NCBI GenBank assembly: GCA_016712525.1
Contig: JADJQX010000004.1
Coordinates: 1-28,919 of the forward strand
Direction: 5' to 3'
DNA: 28,919 nucleotides
DNA from: Myxococcales bacterium
GTDB taxonomy: Bacteria > Myxococcota_A > Polyangia > Polyangiales > Polyangiaceae
The first letter of the stretch is position 1; each line of letters starts with the position of its first letter. Below, piece by piece: positions 24,663 to 28,919 of this stretch. The position numbers and the translations under genes are program-made. The notes beneath the pieces were generated by a model that saw only the letters and a program-made list of their open reading frames with translations, made no database searches and was not told the DNA's origin.

Positions 24663-26798
24663 ATGGTGACCCTCGAAGGCGAGGTCCTGCGCACGACGTA
24701 CGAGAGCGACACGACAGGGTTCCGTGTCGTGCGCGTCGCGCCTGCGGGATCGCGACGAGGCGGTCACCCTCGGCGTGTTCCCCGCGCGTACACGGGCGCG
24801 ACCGTGCGGGCCACGGGGACGTGGGAGACCGATCCGCAGCACGGGGCGCAGCTCCGCGTGTCGGGCCTGTCCGTGCTCGAGCCGAAGACCGCCGCAGGCC
24901 TCGAGAAATACCTGGGCTCGGGCGTCATGCCGGGCATCGGGCCGACGTACGCGAAGCGCATCGTCGAGGTCTTCGGGAGACACCCTGCGCGTGCTCGACG
25001 AAGCCCCGAGCGCCTCTCCGAGGTGCCGGGGCTCGAAAGAAGCGCATCGTGGGCATCGTCGAGGCGTGGCGCGAGAACCGCGCCCTGCACGACGTCATGG
25101 TCTTCCTCCAGGCGAACGGCGTGCTCCCCTGGCTCGCCGCGCGCATCGTGAAACGCTGCGGGCCGCGCGCCGCGCAGATCGTGGCCGACGAGCCCTACCG
25201 CCTCGCGCTCGAGGTCGCCGGCATCGGCTTCCGCACCGCCGATCGCATCGCCGAGTCGGTCGGTGTGGCGCGCGACTCGCCGCTCCGCCACCAAGCCGCG
25301 CTCCTCCAGGCCGCGCGACGAGAGACCGAGAAGGGGCACACCTTCACCCCCGAGGTCGACCTCTTCGTCGCCACGCGCGCGCTCCTCCAAGACGACGTGC
25401 CCACGGAAGATCTCGCGCGCGGCCTCCACGCGCTCGTCTTGGGCGGCCACGCGTACGTCGACGTGGGCGGAACGCCTGGCTCTCGCGGAACGTCTCCACT
25501 TGGCCGACGTGCTCGAGGCCGAGGCGCGCCTCGCGAAGCGCTCGTGCCCTCGCGAAGAGCGAGCCCGATCGCGGCCTCGACGTGTCCGACGACGACCTCG
25601 CCGCCATCGTCGGCGCCTCGGGGTGGCCCCCTCGGACGAACAGCGCCTCGCCCCCGAGGCCGTGCGAAGGTCCCCCGTGCTCGTCGTGACCGGGGCCCCG
25701 GCGTCGGCAAGACCACGCTGCTCTCGACCATTTTGGCCCTCTTTCGCAGAGGTCGCCTGATCGTGCGGCTCTCGGCCCCGACGGGCGCGCGGCCAAGCGC
25801 ATGAGCGAGTCGTCCGTCCGAGGCCGTCACGCTGCACAGGCTGCTCGAGGTCGATCCGAAGACGCTCACCTTCAAGCGCAACGGAAGCTCCCCCTCGACG
25901 GTGACGCCTTCGTCGTCGGACCAGCATGGTCGACATCGCCTCGCCGACGCGCTCCTCGCGCCATCCCCGACGGAAAGCGGCTCGTGCTCGTGGGCGACGT
26001 CGATCAGCTCCCGAGCGTGGGCCCCGGCAACGTGCTGCTTCGACGTGATCGCTCCGGCGTCGTGTCCGTCGCGCGCCTCACCACCGTGTTCCGCCAGGCG
26101 CGCACGAGCCGCATCGTGCTCGCCGCCCACGCCATCAACCGCGGCGAGGCCCCGAGGAGCTCGCGGCCGGCGAAGAGAGCGACTTCTTTCGTCCCCTCGA
26201 AGGACGCCGCGAGCACGGCGCGCATCGTCGAGAAGCTCGTCACCGAGCGCATCCCCAGGAAACTCGGCCTCGATCCGGTGCGGGACGTGCAGGTGCTCAC
26301 GCCCATGCAAGGGCCCGCTCGGCGCCCTCGCCCTGAACACCGAGCTCCAGCGCCTCTTGAACCCCGGCCAAGGTGGCCTCGTCCGCCGCTCTCGCGCACC
26401 TACCGCGTCGGCGACAAGGTGATGCAGGTCAAGAACAACTACGACGCCCAGGTCTACAACGGCGACGTGGGGCTCGTCGCGCCTCCTCGACGACGACGCG
26501 GGGTCGTCGTGTCGTTTGGCGATCGTCGAATTCACCGCGAGATCGGCCGCCCTCGACGATCTCGTGTTGGCGTACGCATGCACCCTAAATCGCCGGGCAG
26601 CGAGTACCCGGCGGTGGTGGTGCCGCTTCTCGTCGTCGCCCCGTGTTGCTGGCGAAGAACCTCGTCTACAGCCGTCACGCGCGGGCGGCTGTCGCCGTGC
26701 TCGTACCGCGCGCCGCTCTCGCTCGCCCTGTCCCCGAGCCACGCGACGATCGCCGCACGGAGCTCGCGCACCGGCTCACGCGCGAAGCCGGGAGCTGA
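24663..26798 (+). CDS. RecD2-like SF1B DNA helicase (many frameshifts)
   Basis: A 5'-3' DNA helicase of the RecD2 type, without RecBC partners nearby. The N-terminal part reads MVTLEGEVLRTTYESDTTGF, VMPGIGPTYAKRIVEVFG (helix-hairpin-helix) and PYRLALEVAGIGFRTADRIA. The motor domains show Walker A as GVGKTTLLSTIL near 25705, a damaged Walker B near 25920 (consensus DEASMVD partly deleted), GDVDQLPSVGPGNVLL near 25995, TVFRQARTSRIV near 26085 and VGDKVMQVKNNYDAQVYNGD near 26410. The motif VI segment near 26665 (VYSAVTRARR) is recoverable only by correcting indels. It ends ELAHRLTREAGS with TGA at 26796. About 710 residues, normal for RecD2. More than ten frame breaks make it the worst-resolved gene here. 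Confidence 0.75.
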
Positions 26799-26925
26799 CA
26801 CGCCGCTCGAGACCAGGCCCGCGCGGCCGAGTTGCCGGGCTCCCCGCGAAGGAGGAGACCTTTTCTTTCCGGGTTCATTATGCTCCGGGTGGCCGCAGGA
26901 TTTTCTCCCCACGAGCCCATCGCCT

Positions 26926-27429
26926 ATGTTCCTCGGCGACTCTTGTCGGTCTCGTCCTCACGCATGATCCTCGGCCGTGGTCGCGGCCATCTTGGTGCAG
27001 GGCTCGGCCTCTCGGTCACCACCGGGGCGACGGCGTTCGGCCGTACCTGGCCGCGGGCGCGACGGGCCTCGTCGCGGGCTACATCTGGGCAAGCCCGTGG
27101 TCCGCCGACGGCCGGATCGAAAGCCGGCCTCAAAGGCGCTTCTTTGCATGCTCCTCTCGCCGGCGCTCTTTCGCTTCGCTCGTGGGTGCACGTCCCCTCG
27201 ACCTGACCGCCCCTCAAGGCCGGCGCGGTGAGCTCGGCCCCTCGGCCGCGACCGCCTCCATCGCCGGCGTGCTCGGCGGCTTCTTCGAGCCCGACAACAC
27301 CGGCGAGAGCGAAAAGAAAGAGGGCAAAGACAAGGGCGCGAAGGTGCGCGTGGCCGACAAAAGCCGAGAGCGAAGAGCTCGCCGACGAGGAGCTCGACGG
27401 AAGAGCCCGCGAAGAAGCGCCGCGGCTGA
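26926..27429 (+). CDS. Small membrane protein of unknown function (several frameshifts)
   Basis: Pieces in three frames join into a short membrane protein. They are MFLGD at 26926, then VVAAILVQG, TGATAFGR, YLAAGATGLVAGYIWGKP near 27060, SWVHVPLDLTALKAG near 27185, and SAATASIAGVLGGFFEPDNT near 27250. A charged tail follows: SEKKEGKDKGAKVRVADK, EELADEELD and, after removing one G near 27397, EEPAKKRRG with TGA at 27427. Two or three hydrophobic segments and a cytosolic charged tail are expected. No family recognised. It lies 127 bases after the helicase gene and 40 bases before the deacetylase gene on the same strand. Confidence 0.45.
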
Positions 27430-27468
27430 TTCAGGGATATCTCCAGCGCTTCCGTAGGTTCCTCGAGC

Positions 27469-28250
27469 GTGTCTCCCGCGCGTGCCCTCTACCCCGCCTC
27501 GACGGCGGCCGTGCTCGTGGTGCCCGCGTGGAGCGTGCTCCGCGGGCCCGTTGCCGCTCGAGGTCGTGCTCGGCATCACGTCGGTGTACGTGGCGCTCTC
27601 GCTCGTGGGCGTGTTCTTCCTCGGCCTCCGCATGTACACCGATGCGCTCGTGCGGCTCCCCCGAGGCGCGCGCGGCGTGGCGCTCACGTTCGACGACGGC
27701 CCCGACCCCGTGACCACGCCCAAGGTGCTCGACGCGCTCGACGCGCACGACGCCAGCCACCTTCTTCGTCATCGGCAAGAAGGCCGAGGCGCCCCCGAGC
27801 TCGTGCGGGGAGATCGTGCAGGGCAAAGCTCCGGTCGGCATAGACTCGTACGCACCATGGGCTTTTTCCCTGAAATCGCCCGCGTACGTGCGCGCTTTCC
27901 ACGCGCGCGCTCGGCGTGCTTTCGAGGAGCTTGGGCGAGCGCCCGACGCTCTTTCCGGCCCCCACATCGGGCACACGAACCCGATCATCGCGCGCGTCCG
28001 CCGACGGAAGCTCGGAAGCTCAACGTGATCGGCGGCTGGTCAGCGGGCGCCGGGACTGACCTCGCCGGCACCAGGAAGAAGACGTGCTCGCGCGCCTCGT
28101 GCCCGCCGAGGAGACGCGCGATCTTTCTCCTCCACGACGCGCCGGAGATCGGCTCACTCGACCCCGCAGGTGTCGCCCGCTACCGGGCTCATCGACAAGC
28201 TCCGCCGAGCGCATCCCGGTGGTGCCGCTCACCGAGCTTCGTGGCGCCAG
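27469..28250 (+). CDS. CE4 polysaccharide deacetylase (NodB domain, many frameshifts)
   Basis: Removes N- or O-acetyl groups from polysaccharides such as peptidoglycan or chitin-like exopolysaccharide. GTG 27469 begins SPARALYPASTAAVLVVPAW, then a membrane segment (LEVVLGITSVYVALSLVGVFFLGL). The NodB domain starts VALTFDDGPDPVTTPKVLDAL near 27680, with the catalytic and metal-binding Asp pair. FFVIGKKAEA is near 27765. The metal His motif is damaged (DSYAPWAFSLKSP near 27850, expected HSYAHH). The segments GHTNPIIARV near 27970, NVIGGWSA near 28024 and IFLLHDAPE near 28120 fit the family. The 3' end is uncertain: IPVVPLTEL is readable to about 28230 but no in-frame stop follows. It appears to overlap the opposing histidine-kinase end by a few bases. 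A membrane-anchored, outward-facing enzyme is inferred. Confidence 0.7.
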
Positions 28251-28919
28251 TCGCGCGCGCTCGCGGCCAGGAGCGCGTCCTCAGGTTTGCCCTCGGGGAG
28301 CGTCACGGGAGACCTCACGCCGGCCGTGGCTCGTGTCGAGCGAAGGTGGTCCCACCGGACCGGCTCGAGCCAGGCCCGCGGCACACGGCGAGCCCCAAGC
28401 CCCGTGCCCTCGCCCGTCTTCGTGGTGGCGGAGGGGCTCGAGCCTGAGTGTCGCGCATACCCTCGGGCACGCCAGGGCCACGTGTCCTCCACGTCGATGC
28501 GCACGGCGCGGGCCGGGAGGAACGGAACGCCCCCTGGCTGACTCAGTGCGCGTGGCTACCCTCCACGGGTGCTGCCGCTCACGCGGCTGCCCCGCGTTGA
28601 GCACCGAGGTTCAAGAGGGGGTACCTGCGTTGAGGCGAGGGCCGGGCATCGCCAAGAAGGGGCTCGTCGAATCAGTCTCGAGGGAGACGTCGCGGAACTC
28701 CTTCTGAGGCGCGGCGAGCGCGCTCACGTCGGCGAGCACGGCGCCCACGTCCGAGGCTCTAGGCCCGTCCTCCGAGCGGGGAGCCTCGGGGCGCGAAAAG
28801 TCGAGTAGATCTCGCAAGATGCCGTGGATGCGCTCGGTCTCCTTTCTTGCTCCTTCCGGACGAAGTCGTAACAATCCTCCGGGCTTTCAGGGGTCGTCGA
28901 CGAGGTCAGCATGGCGAGC
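28229..28919 (-). CDS. Sensor histidine kinase, C-terminal part (runs off the right edge, frameshifted)
   Basis: The gene enters from beyond base 28919. Read 5' to 3' it shows ETERIHGILRDLLDFSRPE (the helix after the H-box, near 28830), VGAVLADVSALAAPQKEFRD, then the N-box remnant (RLN and LLNAG near 28600), VRIDVEDT with a GPG-like G1 box near 28500, a GEGTGLG G2 box near 28415 and FTVTLPEGKPEDALLAASA before TGA 28231-28229. These are the HisKA second helix and HATPase_c boxes of a two-component kinase. The phosphorylated His lies outside the window. At least four frame breaks occur. The DLLDFSRPE form is common in NtrB/ZraS-like kinases, but sensor and partner regulator are not visible. Confidence 0.7.

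Overview
The window is high-GC DNA from a delta-proteobacterial-type predator, most likely a myxobacterium (Myxococcota, Polyangia-like). The reasons are a MYXO-CTERM-like sorting tail, Cys-rich lipoproteins on Asp/Ser/Thr/Pro linkers, and two copies of the double-CXXCG immunity family first described in Myxococcus xanthus. No rRNA, confident tRNA or CRISPR was found.

A caveat governs the whole annotation. Nearly every conserved gene is broken by 1-2 base indels, mostly in G/C runs. Several are paired and cancel out, for example in the PRPP loop of the uracil phosphoribosyltransferase. Two near-identical paralogues differ by single G insertions or deletions. The simplest explanation is a long-read consensus with uncorrected errors, so I give full gene spans with approximate frameshift positions and do not call these genes dead.

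Layout. 1-1376: remains of secreted proteins, the last with a MYXO-CTERM-like tail. 1404-6334 (+): uracil phosphoribosyltransferase, citrate synthase, a TPR protein and tryptophanyl-tRNA synthetase, with hairpins between them. 6374-6471: a 40-bp compound palindrome and a bidirectional terminator. 6511-8991 (-): a lipoprotein tyrosine phosphatase, an AlkD-type DNA glycosylase and the type IV prepilin peptidase. 9096-10533: a Uma2-family nuclease converging on an unassigned protein. 10859-15839 (+): three tandem paralogues of a two-part secreted lipoprotein (16-Cys domain plus a duplicated putative beta domain).

15924-22913 is an accessory island, less G/C-biased at third codon positions by eye. 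It holds small genes in immunity-like order: a CdiI-like protein, two copies of a DUF2019 fusion, and two copies of a SitI6-type double-CXXCG immunity gene. Each SitI6 gene overlaps, by ATGA, a short ORF resembling the tail of a SitA-type toxin. No full-length toxin is present, so this looks like an orphan-immunity array grown by segmental duplication and recombination. The duplicated 735-bp segment starts sharply inside the immunity gene. An IS3-family remnant with a ~195-bp direct repeat ends the array (22913-24179).

24663-28919 returns to chromosomal genes: a RecD2-like helicase (heavily frameshifted), a small membrane protein, a CE4 polysaccharide deacetylase, and the C-terminal part of a sensor histidine kinase entering from the right edge on the minus strand.
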